DNA of 64,000 bases, taken from CAJQGY01 sp905478015 (GTDB lineage Bacteria; Pseudomonadota; Gammaproteobacteria; Magnimaribacterales; D2472). Position numbers and translations under genes: made by a program. Below the pieces are notes generated by a model that saw only the letters and a program-made list of their open reading frames with translations, made no database searches and was not told where the DNA came from. The DNA lies in the NCBI GenBank assembly GCA_943788365.1, contig CALSPZ010000001.1:558001-622000 (forward strand), read 5' to 3'. This document shows, in pieces, positions 8,511 to 16,160 of this stretch. Each line of letters opens with the position of its first letter. The first letter of the stretch is position 1.

Positions 8511-9038
8511 TTAAAAGTCTTTTGGCCAATCTACTGTTATTGTTTCATCATCAATACTAAGTATAAAAACTTTTTTAACAAAGGGAATTTGTCTTTTCTT
8601 GGAATCAATTGATGACTCTGATGGAAAAATCTCTAATAAATCATTTGATCCATAGTTTGATATTTCTTTAACTGTACCTAGCTCATCATTATTATTGATG
8701 TCTAAGACCTTCATTCCAATAAGATCATGCCAGTAAAATTCCTCTTGGTTGAGATTGGGGAGTTCAGATTCTTTTATAAAAACTTTGAGATTAGTAAAGC
8801 TTTTTACCGCATCTATAGTGTCTATAGATGTTATTTTAGATAAGAATTTCTCATTAAATTTTTTAATATAAGCAATATTGAGCTCAGGGTTATTTTCTAT
8901 TATAAGGGTTGAATAATTTATAATATTATCTTGGGGGTCGCAGTAAGAGTTTAGAAAAAACTCACCATTTAAACCCCTAGACTTACCAATAGAACCAACA
9001 CAGATTAAATTATTATCTAATCTATTTACTTTCATCAT
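8511..9038 (-). CDS. rimM: 16S rRNA processing protein RimM
   Basis: Assembly factor for the 30S head that binds S19. Start is at the paired ATGs 9036-9038/9033-9035, giving 174-175 residues, the normal length. The protein begins with LDNNLICVGSIGKSRGLNGE, the RimM N-terminal domain, followed by the PRC-barrel (EEFYWHDLIGMKV, then GSNDLLEI and RQIPFVKKVFI). The start lies inside the last codons of rpsP, overlapping by about 17 bases, which implies coupling. The same frame stays open upstream to a TTG at 9414-9416 by reading the rpsP repeat out of frame as Lys/Leu-rich sequence. That upstream part is very likely not translated and should not be annotated as RimM. Confidence 0.92.
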   Translation of the reverse strand: MMKVNRLDNNLICVGSIGKSRGLNGEFFLNSYCDPQDNIINYSTLIIENNPELNIAYIKKFNEKFLSKITSIDTIDAVKSFTNLKVFIKESELPNLNQEEFYWHDLIGMKVLDINNNDELGTVKEISNYGSNDLLEIFPSESSIDSKKRQIPFVKKVFILSIDDETITVDWPKDF

Positions 9039-9822
9039 CTGAAGAATCTTTCTTTTCAGATTCTTCTTCAGCAGGTACTTCTTCAACCGGAGCTTCTTCA
9101 GCAGGAGCTTCTTCAACCGGAGCTTCTTCAGCAGGAGCTTCTTCAACCGGAGCTTCTTCAGCAGGAGCTTCTTCAGCAGGAGCTTCTTCAGCAGGAGCTT
9201 CTTCAACCGGAGCTTCTTCAGCAGGAGCTTCTTCAACCGGAGCTTCTTCAGCAGGAGCTTCTTCAACCGGAGCTTCTTCAGCAGGAGCTTCTTCAGCAGG
9301 AGCTTCTTCAACCGGAGCTTCTTCAGCAGGAGCTTCTTCAACAGGAGCTTCTTCAGCAGGAGCTTCTTCAGCAGGAGCTTCTTCAACCGGAGCTTCTTCA
9401 GCAGGAGCTTCTTCAACCGGAGCTTCTTCAGCTGCTTTTAATTCTTCTGCGGCTTTTGCCTCTTCTTCGGCTGCTTTTGCTTCTTGTTCGGCTGCTTCTT
9501 TTAATGCTTTTTCAGCCAATGCTTTTTTTGCTTCTACCTTCTCTTTCTTTGCAGCAAGCTTAGCTTCGAGCTCTTCAGGAGAAAGATTGGCTTCTTTAAC
9601 TAGTTTTTTTACCCTATCACTTAACTGAGCTCCTTTAGAAACCCAAACATCAAGTTTTTCAAGATCTATTCTTAAACGCTCCTCTTGACCTCGTGCTGAT
9701 GGATTAAAAAATCCAAGTCTCTCAATAAAAGAACCATCTCTTGGTTTTCTTTCGTCTGCTACTGTTACAAAATAATAAGGGTTCTTTTTTGCCCCGCTTC
9801 TTGCTAATCTAATTATTACCAT
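9022..9822 (-). CDS. rpsP: 30S ribosomal protein S16 with long repetitive acidic C-terminal extension
   Basis: Residues 1-80 are an ordinary S16 (MVIIRLARSGAKKNPYYF, DGSFIERLGFFNP, then the helix around QLSDRVKKLV). Residues 81-130 form an Ala/Glu/Lys-rich predicted helix. Residues 131-254 are about 24 tandem copies of a five-residue unit, alternating AEEAP and VEEAP, and the protein ends with a Ser/Asp/Lys tail to residue 266. Typical S16 is about 80-90 residues, so two thirds of this protein is extension. ffh, usually upstream, is absent; instead a divergent gene starts 103 bases away. The first gene of the rpsP-rimM-trmD-rplS operon, it probably has its promoter in 9823-9925. Confidence 0.94.
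   Translation of the reverse strand: MVIIRLARSGAKKNPYYFVTVADERKPRDGSFIERLGFFNPSARGQEERLRIDLEKLDVWVSKGAQLSDRVKKLVKEANLSPEELEAKLAAKKEKVEAKKALAEKALKEAAEQEAKAAEEEAKAAEELKAAEEAPVEEAPAEEAPVEEAPAEEAPAEEAPVEEAPAEEAPVEEAPAEEAPAEEAPVEEAPAEEAPVEEAPAEEAPVEEAPAEEAPAEEAPAEEAPVEEAPAEEAPVEEAPAEEAPVEEVPAEEESEKKDSSDDESK
9061..9432 (-). repeat. 15-bp tandem repeat array within rpsP
   Basis: About 24 head-to-tail copies of a 15-bp unit. Two main versions, encoding AEEAP and VEEAP, tend to alternate, giving a partial 30-bp higher-order period with occasional doubled AEEAP units. Because the unit is a multiple of three, gain or loss of copies keeps the rpsP frame. The array is also stop-free in the +1 frame, where it reads as Lys/Leu repeats running into rimM, and in all three frames of the opposite strand. 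It looks locally richer in G and C than its surroundings. Confidence 0.95.
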
Positions 9823-9912
9823 ATTTCTATATTTATTCTAAATGTTTAAAAAGATGTGTATTTTAGGGTAACCTAACTAATATTGATAGTATTAATAAAA
9901 AACTTTTGCTTT

Positions 9913-9918
9913 TATAAT
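9913..9918 (+). promoter_or_regulatory. Candidate -10 box for the ypjD-like gene
   Basis: A perfect TATAAT ends seven bases before the ATG at 9926-9928. That would put the transcription start at or next to the start codon, so the message may be leaderless. No convincing -35 box is seen at 16-18 bases. In such AT-rich DNA a chance match is possible. Confidence 0.35.
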
Positions 9919-9925
9919 CATATTA

Positions 9926-10492
9926 ATGAATTTTATAACGCAAGTTACTATATCTATAATTATATACTTTCTATTGAGAATCTTCTTAAGGGATAAGCGA
10001 TCTGTTTATATAGCATCACTTTCATCATCATTTTCTTATATTTTTCTATATTCATTTACTTATGGCATTGTTGCTAATATTTCAGATTTGCACTTTATCG
10101 TTACGGGCTTGAGTTTGATATTTATTTTTATAGCTTTTTATGAGATGGTTATGCTTGAAAAAAATATGCTAAATCTTAAGAATGGTAATTTTAAAGATCA
10201 GTCAGGTTTCTCGATAGAAAAGGGTTATAAAATAGTCTTTAAAATACTAGGAATTGGTTTATTTTTTTTAATACTATCCTTCTTATCTGGATTTGTAATA
10301 CAGTCTATATTTTCAACAAACCTTATTATTAAAGTTATTTTTGCTTCAATTGCGCTTGTGATCTATCTCATAACATTAATTGGAATTAAAAAATTTAATT
10401 TAACAATCAAGAGTTCGGTAAGAAATTTATTTATTGCTTTGTGTGCAGTTTGGATTGCATATATTGGAAATGTTATTTTCATTTATAATTAA
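9926..10492 (+). CDS. ypjD: YpjD-like (CcsA/HemX-related) inner-membrane protein, short form
   Basis: Hydrophobic 188-residue protein with about six membrane segments. The C-terminal half (about 75-188: a cytoplasmic Lys-rich loop, three helices, then a final helix) resembles the end of E. coli YpjD, and its neighbour is the CNNM gene that accompanies ypjD in E. coli and Pseudomonas. It is shorter than the roughly 260-residue YpjD, lacking some N-terminal helices, and no WWD heme-handling motif of true CcsA proteins is visible. Family function is uncertain. It lies three bases before the next gene. The assignment rests largely on context. Confidence 0.55.
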   Translation: MNFITQVTISIIIYFLLRIFLRDKRSVYIASLSSSFSYIFLYSFTYGIVANISDLHFIVTGLSLIFIFIAFYEMVMLEKNMLNLKNGNFKDQSGFSIEKGYKIVFKILGIGLFFLILSFLSGFVIQSIFSTNLIIKVIFASIALVIYLITLIGIKKFNLTIKSSVRNLFIALCAVWIAYIGNVIFIYN

Positions 10493-10495
10493 TAT

Positions 10496-11755
10496 ATGAT
10501 CGAAAACCCATCTCTTATATATTTATTGACGACTTTGTTCGGTTTATTGGTCTTGAGTGGCTTTTTTTCTGGATCAGAAACAGGGATGATGGCATCAAAC
10601 AAAGTTAAGTTAAAGAACTTGTCTAAGAAGTCACATAAAGGAGCAAAAAGAGCGCTTGAGTTACTAAAAAGACCAGATCAACTTCTGTCTACAATCTTGG
10701 TTGGAAATAATTTTGCGAATATTCTTGCGTCTGCAATTGTCACTTTGATTATGATCGAATATTTCGATGGCAATGTATTTCTTGGTTCAATACTTCTTAC
10801 TATAGTTATATTAATATTTTCTGAGATAACTCCAAAGACTATTGCTGCAATTAAACCAGAAGCTTTTGCAACTAAATCATCTTTCCTTCTTAAAGGCCTG
10901 TTATACATATTTAGACCTATAATTATTCTTATCAATAAGATTAGTTCTTATTTTTTAAAGCTATTCAATGTTAATTTAAAAGATGCTAATGACAACGACA
11001 ATTTAAATACTGAAGAGCTAAAAACGCTATTAGATGACTCTGGTGAGTTAATTCCAAAGAGCTATAGATATATATTATCTTCGGTTTTAGGCATGGAGGA
11101 ACTTGTAGTTGAAGATATTATGGTGCCTATCTCTGAAGTTATAGGAATTGACTTATCCAAAAACAAAGAAGAAGCTAAAACCATTATTGAATCTGCTGAA
11201 TATACGAGATTACCAATTTATGAGGGAGATATTGATAATATTGTTGGGATTCTTCACTTAAAAGATTCAAATGAATTCTTAAATAAATATGATACTGGCG
11301 AAAATATAAAAAATAAATTGTTGAGATCGTATTTTGTAGCGCAATCAACTGCGCTTATGAAGCAATTAAAAGAGTTTCAAGTTCATGACAGAAATATGGG
11401 TTTAGTTGTTGATGAGTATGGAGAAATACAAGGCTTAATTACAATTGAAGATATATTTAAAGAAATAGTTGGTAAATTTGGTAATGCAAAAGAATCAGAG
11501 CCTGGTAATGATTTTATAAAATTGAAAAATGGAGCTATCTTAACAACAGGTAATTACAAAATAAGAGACATCAATAAATCACAAGGCTGGGCCATATCAG
11601 AAGACTCTGCTAAAACTGTAAATGGTTTAATTACTGAATATTTAGATTTTATTCCTCAAGCTAGTTTGTGCGTAGAAATTAATAAATACAGGTTTGAAAT
11701 ACTTGAGATTGAAGATAATTTTATTTCTAAAGTAGAAATAAAAAGAGAGGCATAA
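10496..11755 (+). CDS. CNNM/CorC-family transporter-associated protein (DUF21, CBS pair, CorC_HlyC)
   Basis: Homologue of E. coli YfjD and Salmonella CorB. Residues about 8-175 are a DUF21 membrane domain (LSGFFSGSETGMMASNKVKL, then GNNFANILASA and FSEITPKTIAA). About 205-330 is a CBS pair (VEDIMVPISEVIGID; MGLVVDEYGEIQGLITIEDI). The last about 85 residues form the CorC_HlyC domain (AKTVNGLITEYL). Related proteins are tied to magnesium or cobalt export, some as Mg/Na exchangers; the substrate here is not shown. The 419-residue length is normal. The stop codon lies in the loop of the downstream terminator hairpin. Confidence 0.88.
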   Translation: MIENPSLIYLLTTLFGLLVLSGFFSGSETGMMASNKVKLKNLSKKSHKGAKRALELLKRPDQLLSTILVGNNFANILASAIVTLIMIEYFDGNVFLGSILLTIVILIFSEITPKTIAAIKPEAFATKSSFLLKGLLYIFRPIIILINKISSYFLKLFNVNLKDANDNDNLNTEELKTLLDDSGELIPKSYRYILSSVLGMEELVVEDIMVPISEVIGIDLSKNKEEAKTIIESAEYTRLPIYEGDIDNIVGILHLKDSNEFLNKYDTGENIKNKLLRSYFVAQSTALMKQLKEFQVHDRNMGLVVDEYGEIQGLITIEDIFKEIVGKFGNAKESEPGNDFIKLKNGAILTTGNYKIRDINKSQGWAISEDSAKTVNGLITEYLDFIPQASLCVEINKYRFEILEIEDNFISKVEIKREA

Positions 11756-11767
11756 GCCTCTCTTTTT
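11739..11767. terminator. Bidirectional intrinsic terminator between CNNM gene and puuD-like gene
   Basis: An inverted repeat (GAGAGGC / GCCTCTC) with an ATAA loop is flanked by A-runs on one side and T-runs on the other, so it can stop transcription from both converging genes. The TAA stop of the plus-strand gene lies in the loop. Confidence 0.9.
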
Positions 11768-11782
11768 AAAATTGATTTAATC

Positions 11783-12415
11783 TTATAGATAACAAACAAT
11801 CAATCCAAAAACGACTGAAAGAGCTAATCCTGAATGAATAACAGCTTTAACAGATGCTATTGCAGGATTCATCTTCCCCCATACGGCATTAATTTCAATA
11901 ACAGCTATTAGAGCAAGGCCTACCCAGAGTGATGTTAAGGATTCCTCAAGGGATAATATAGTATTTCCTATTGCTGTTCCGTGAGCTGAGTAGATCATAA
12001 ACCATAACATTGGTATTGAAAGTAAAGTGTTAGTTCTTGATGCAAGGCCAGCTTTTGCTCCTGCATCTGCAGCGTCTGGAGATCCCGCTATAACTTTTTT
12101 CTGATTAGGCCAAATAATCAACCATACGTTAAGAAACATTACCGTTCCCATTACAGCACCTAGAATTATACTTATATTTATAGCTATGCTTAAATAATGA
12201 ACTAGATATAAACCAGTTATAAATGTAAACAAGGCTGCATATCTAAAATACCATAATGCATTAGGAACTAGTTTTTGAACAACATCAGATTTTGCTGATG
12301 GCTCTGATACCTTAAAGTATTCTGTTTGAACAAAATTAAAGTAATACAGAAGTCCAATCCATGTGATACCAAATAAAACGTGAAGCGCTCGAAATAAAAC
12401 ATCTAAAAAATCCAT
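11783..12415 (-). CDS. PuuD-like membrane protein (urate oxidase N-terminal domain), without cytochrome domain
   Basis: A 210-residue membrane protein with about six helices that matches the membrane part of PuuD (Urate_ox_N family): ALHVLFGITWIGLLYYFNFVQ, NALWYFRYAALFTFITGLYL, VWLIIWPNQKKVI, and LASRTNTLLSIPMLWFM. Full-length PuuD proteins have a C-terminal cytochrome c domain with CXXCH; this protein ends after the membrane part and has no such motif. Whether it acts on urate is unknown; the stand-alone form may be an electron-transfer or quinone-linked protein. A GGGAG ribosome site precedes the ATG. It is flanked by two hairpin terminators, so it is probably a single-gene unit. Confidence 0.75.
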   Translation of the reverse strand: MDFLDVLFRALHVLFGITWIGLLYYFNFVQTEYFKVSEPSAKSDVVQKLVPNALWYFRYAALFTFITGLYLVHYLSIAINISIILGAVMGTVMFLNVWLIIWPNQKKVIAGSPDAADAGAKAGLASRTNTLLSIPMLWFMIYSAHGTAIGNTILSLEESLTSLWVGLALIAVIEINAVWGKMNPAIASVKAVIHSGLALSVVFGLIVCYL

Positions 12416-12481
12416 TTTTTTCTCCCTAAAAAAGTGATATTACAATGTTATCCTAAAATATGAATTTATCTAGTATTAAAT

Positions 12482-12510
12482 AAAAAAACGAGGCTAAAGC
12501 CTCGTTTTTA
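12482..12510 (-). terminator. Intrinsic terminator downstream of groL
   Basis: Inverted repeat AACGAGGC / GCCTCGTT with a short AAAG-type loop, followed on the minus strand by a T-run, 20 bases after the groL stop. It also has A/T runs on the other side but mainly serves groSL. Confidence 0.9.
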
Positions 12511-12530
12511 TTAGAATTCAAAGAATTGAA

Positions 12531-14174
12531 TTACATCATGCCGCCCATGCCGCCCATTCCGCCCATATCAGGCATCGGAGGCATTGGAGCATCATCTTTT
12601 GGAATATCTGTAACCATAGCTTCAGTTGTTATCATCATTCCAGCAACAGATCCTGCAGCCTGAATAGCAGTTCTAGTAACTTTAGCTGGATCTAATATGC
12701 CCATATCTATCATGTCACCAAACTCACCAGTTGCTGCATTGAATCCATAAGAGCCATTTCCTTCTTTTACATTAGCAACAATCACAGAAGATTCCTCACC
12801 TGCATTTGAAACTATTTGCCTTAATGGAGCTTCAAAAGCTTTTCTTGCAATATTAACGCCAACATTTTGATCATCGTTATCGCCTGTTACCTTTTCAACA
12901 GCTTCTAAGCATCTTATTAAAGCTGAGCCTCCTCCTGGGACAACTCCTTCCTCAACAGCAGCTCTTGTTGAATGAAGAGCATCTTCAACTCTTGCTTTTT
13001 TCTCTTTCATTTCAACTTCAGAACCTGCACCAACTTTAATTACTGCAACTCCTCCAGCAAGCTTTGCAACTCGCTCTTGAAGTTTCTCCTTATCATAGTC
13101 AGAAGTAGTTTCTTCAATTTGTGCTCTTATCTGGTTTACTCGAGCTGCTATTGCCTTCTCATCTCCAGCACCATCAATAATTGTTGCATTATCTTTATTT
13201 AGTACAACTCTTTTGGATGTACCTAAATCTTCTACTGAGGCTCCTTCCAGAGTTAGTCCAACTTCTTCTGAAATAACAGTTCCTCCCGTTAGAATAGCGA
13301 TGTCTTCCAACATTGCTTTCCTTCTATCACCAAATCCGGGAGCTTTACATGCTGCTGCCTTAACAATCCCTCTCAGGTTGTTAACAACAAGAGTTGCAAG
13401 TGCTTCTCCTTCAATGTCTTCTGCAATAATTAATAATGGTCTTCCTGCTTTTGCAACTGATTCAAGCAAAGGTAGCAAGTCTCTAATATTGGATATTTTT
13501 TTATCAAACAAAAGGATCAGAGGAGTCTCTAACTCAACCGTCATATTGTCTTGGTTAGTTATAAAATATGGAGATAGGTAACCTCTATCAAATTGCATTC
13601 CTTCAACAACATCTAATTCATTCTCAATGCCGCTGCCCTCTTCCACAGTTATAACTCCTTCTTTTCCTACTTTTTCCATTGCTTCGGCTATGATTGCTCC
13701 GACAGCCTCATCTCCATTAGCAGAGATTGTTCCAACTTGAGCAATGGCTTTGTTATCTGCACAAGGAACACTTAAACCCTTAACATGATCAACAGCTGCG
13801 GATACGGCCTTATCTATCCCTCTTTTAAGATCCATTGGATTCATTCCAGCAGCAACCGCTTTATTACCTTCATTTACTATTGATTGAGCCAAAACTGTTG
13901 CAGTTGTTGTCCCATCTCCAGCCTCATCATTTGTTTGAGAGGCAACTTGTTTAATCATTTGCGCTCCCATGTTTTCGAATTTATTTTCTAATTCAATCTC
14001 TTTTGCAACAGATACACCGTCTTTAGTAACAGTAGGTGCTCCAAATGATTTATCAAGTACTACATTTCTTCCTTTTGGCCCAAGAGTAACCTTAACAGCA
14101 TCTGCAAGGATATTAACTCCATCTAACATATGGCTTCTAGCCGAATCACCGAATTTTACGTCTTTTGCTGACAT
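12531..14174 (-). CDS. groL: Chaperonin GroEL
   Basis: 60-kDa chaperonin that folds proteins in a double ring with GroES. The 547 residues are collinear with E. coli GroEL: LGPKGRNVVLDKSFGAP, the ATPase signature DGTTTATVLAQ, the apical domain, VEEGVVPGGGSALIR, and the Gly-Met tail GGMGGMGGMM. A strong AAGGAG ribosome site precedes the ATG. It follows groS by 20 bases and is closed by a hairpin terminator. Nothing unusual is seen. Confidence 0.99.
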   Translation of the reverse strand: MSAKDVKFGDSARSHMLDGVNILADAVKVTLGPKGRNVVLDKSFGAPTVTKDGVSVAKEIELENKFENMGAQMIKQVASQTNDEAGDGTTTATVLAQSIVNEGNKAVAAGMNPMDLKRGIDKAVSAAVDHVKGLSVPCADNKAIAQVGTISANGDEAVGAIIAEAMEKVGKEGVITVEEGSGIENELDVVEGMQFDRGYLSPYFITNQDNMTVELETPLILLFDKKISNIRDLLPLLESVAKAGRPLLIIAEDIEGEALATLVVNNLRGIVKAAACKAPGFGDRRKAMLEDIAILTGGTVISEEVGLTLEGASVEDLGTSKRVVLNKDNATIIDGAGDEKAIAARVNQIRAQIEETTSDYDKEKLQERVAKLAGGVAVIKVGAGSEVEMKEKKARVEDALHSTRAAVEEGVVPGGGSALIRCLEAVEKVTGDNDDQNVGVNIARKAFEAPLRQIVSNAGEESSVIVANVKEGNGSYGFNAATGEFGDMIDMGILDPAKVTRTAIQAAGSVAGMMITTEAMVTDIPKDDAPMPPMPDMGGMGGMGGMM

Positions 14175-14194
14175 TTCATATCTCCTTATTTAAA

Positions 14195-14485
14195 TTAAGA
14201 TTCAATAACACCAAAAATATCACTCTCTCCCAAGATGAGATATTCTTGACCATCAATTTTTACTTCACTACCGCCGTATTGTCCAAATATAACAGTATCA
14301 CCAACACTTACTCCCATTTGGGCTACATCTCCTGAATCATTCTTTTTTCCTGGACCAACAGCAATAACCTTTCCTTGTGAAGGTTTCTCAGTTGCGTTGC
14401 CTGATAAGATAATCCCACCGGCTGATGTTTTCTCTTCTTCTTGTCTTTCTACGACCACTTTGTCGTGTAAAGGTCTTAATTTCAT
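14195..14485 (-). CDS. groS: Co-chaperonin GroES
   Basis: Heptameric lid of GroEL. The 96 residues start MKLRPLHDKVVVER, include the mobile loop (EEKTSAGGIILSGNATEKP) and the roof region, and have GEVIFGQYGG-like sequence (DTVIFGQYGGSEVKIDG). An AGGAGAG ribosome site precedes the ATG. The 93-base gap before it likely holds the promoter. A TATGAT hexamer and a CCCTTAA element are visible, but the match to a sigma-32 heat-shock promoter is poor, and no CIRCE element is present. Confidence 0.98.
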   Translation of the reverse strand: MKLRPLHDKVVVERQEEEKTSAGGIILSGNATEKPSQGKVIAVGPGKKNDSGDVAQMGVSVGDTVIFGQYGGSEVKIDGQEYLILGESDIFGVIES

Positions 14486-14578
14486 AACTTCTCTCCTAGT
14501 AAAAAATTATTTTTTGAACTTTTAAATAGTTCTATATCATACCCAATAGTTAAGGGCTAAATATAAGAAATCAATAGA

Positions 14579-14917
14579 TTAATGAATCTTTTTTTTGTAA
14601 AAAAATAAAGCCGCAAGTATGCCAATAAGATTTGCTATCAAATCTGCAAATTCAAAATACCTATAGGGATGATATAAATGAATTATCTCTATAATCAAAC
14701 CAAAAATAAATATTGAAGATAAAAGATAAAAATCAGAAAAACTATACTTACAATTTAATCCTACAAAGGCGATAAAGAAGAATATCAATGAGTGGATTAG
14801 CTTGTCACTAATGAAGTTTAACGCAGCAATATTAGGAATATCTGAAGCAGGGACAATGCTTAAATAGAATGTAGTAGTTACAGTAATATAAAAAATAGAT
14901 CTATAAAGTTTTTTCAT
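14579..14917 (-). CDS. VanZ-like family membrane protein
   Basis: A 112-residue protein with four predicted membrane segments. The pattern DKLIHSLIFFFIAF, GLIIEIIHLYHPYRYFEFAD, and LIANLIGILAA is that of the VanZ-like family (phosphotransbutyrylase/VanZ fold). VanZ gives low-level teicoplanin resistance in Gram-positive bacteria, but the role of the small gammaproteobacterial forms is unknown. Its start overlaps the end of ampG by 17 bases, so it belongs to the ampD-ampG unit, which hints at an envelope role. Confidence 0.75.
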   Translation of the reverse strand: MKKLYRSIFYITVTTTFYLSIVPASDIPNIAALNFISDKLIHSLIFFFIAFVGLNCKYSFSDFYLLSSIFIFGLIIEIIHLYHPYRYFEFADLIANLIGILAALFFYKKKIH

Positions 14918-16160
14918 GTTTGATTAATAATAACTTATTGAGAATTAAGAATATCAAAGATGGTATCGTAAGTAGTGAAGTTGTAATATAAAAAAACATC
15001 CATCCGTATTCAAATCCATAGATCTGTTGAAGGTGTTCCACCCATAGTCCAGATAGACCTTTAAGTGCAAAACCTGGTCCTGCCATGAAACCAGTAAGAA
15101 GAGCGTATTGAAAACCTGTATATTTTTTTGAAACTAAGCTGGAAAGAAAAGCTATGTTAACTGTACCAACAATGCCAGCAGCAAGACTATCCATTGCAAC
15201 AATTATCGAAAGTGAAAATAAGCTTTTGTCGGTAATAGCAACATATGCAAACAGTATATTGGTTATTAGAACTAAAAATGCTCCTATAATTAATGACTTA
15301 TAAATTTTTATTTTCTTTATTAATATTCCACCAAGAAAAATACCTGCTATTGATGCAAACAATGCAACCACTTTAACCACTGCACCTATTTCAGATAAGG
15401 TAAATCCCATATCAATATAAAATGGAGATGCCATGGGGCCCATTACTATATCTGTAAGCCTGTATGTTGCTATGATTAATAGAAGCATGGATGCCATAAA
15501 AAATCCAAAGCGAGAAAAGAAATCATTAAAAGGTTGAATAATTGAATTAACAAAGGTTAATTTTCCAAGTTCAGTGTTGAGATTTTCTTTTGAAAAAATT
15601 ATGCCCAATAAACCAAAACACATAAATCCAGACATCAATTTGAATGTAGAGGACCATCCATTAATATCTGCAAAAATTAAAGCTACTGATGTAGCAACTA
15701 TAATTGCCAGCCTATATCCAAGCTGATAAGCAGCAGCTAAATTCCCTTGATCACTAATGTGAGCATACTCAATTCTGAATGCATCTATTGCAATATCTTG
15801 AATTGACCCAGCAAAGGCTATGATTCCTGCGATAATACAAAAATATAAAAAACTTTTAGTGGGATCAATATTTGAAATTAATACTAGGCTTAATAATATT
15901 AGAATCTGCATTGATAGTATCCAGCTTTTTCTATGACCAAATTTTGCAAGATATGGAACTGAAAAGCGATCTACTAAAGGAGCCCATACAAACTTGAAAG
16001 TATAAGCAAAAGTAAGCCATGTAAAAAAACCGATAGAGCTAAGATTTATCTCAACGTCTCTTAGCCAAGCAGTAGAAGTACTTATTAAAAGAATGTATGG
16101 CAAACCAGACCCGAAGCCTAATGAGAGCATCACAAACATTTTTTTAATGTTATAAGCCAT
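14901..16160 (-). CDS. ampG: AmpG-like muropeptide permease (MFS)
   Basis: Major facilitator protein with about 12 membrane helices (419 residues) of the AmpG group, which imports GlcNAc-anhMurNAc peptides for cell-wall recycling. Family features are FGSGLPYILLISTSTAWLRD at the N-terminus, FTWLTFAYTFKFVWAPLVDR between helices 2 and 3, and GSIQDIAIDAFRIE. It overlaps ampD upstream by 11 bases and the VanZ-like gene downstream by 17, implying one message. Pairing with ampD supports the recycling role. E. coli AmpG is longer (about 490), so the C-terminal helices are trimmed. Confidence 0.87.
   Translation of the reverse strand: MAYNIKKMFVMLSLGFGSGLPYILLISTSTAWLRDVEINLSSIGFFTWLTFAYTFKFVWAPLVDRFSVPYLAKFGHRKSWILSMQILILLSLVLISNIDPTKSFLYFCIIAGIIAFAGSIQDIAIDAFRIEYAHISDQGNLAAAYQLGYRLAIIVATSVALIFADINGWSSTFKLMSGFMCFGLLGIIFSKENLNTELGKLTFVNSIIQPFNDFFSRFGFFMASMLLLIIATYRLTDIVMGPMASPFYIDMGFTLSEIGAVVKVVALFASIAGIFLGGILIKKIKIYKSLIIGAFLVLITNILFAYVAITDKSLFSLSIIVAMDSLAAGIVGTVNIAFLSSLVSKKYTGFQYALLTGFMAGPGFALKGLSGLWVEHLQQIYGFEYGWMFFYITTSLLTIPSLIFLILNKLLLIKHEKTL

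Noticed and set aside
9039..9416. Lys/Leu-repeat N-terminal extension of RimM
   Set aside because: It arises by reading the rpsP AEEAP repeat one base out of frame, starts only at a TTG, has no ribosome site, and normal RimM begins at 9033-9038.
14486..14578. Sigma-32 heat-shock promoter or CIRCE element before groS
   Set aside because: CCCTTAA resembles a -35 but no CCCAT-type -10 is found at the right distance, and there is no long inverted repeat.
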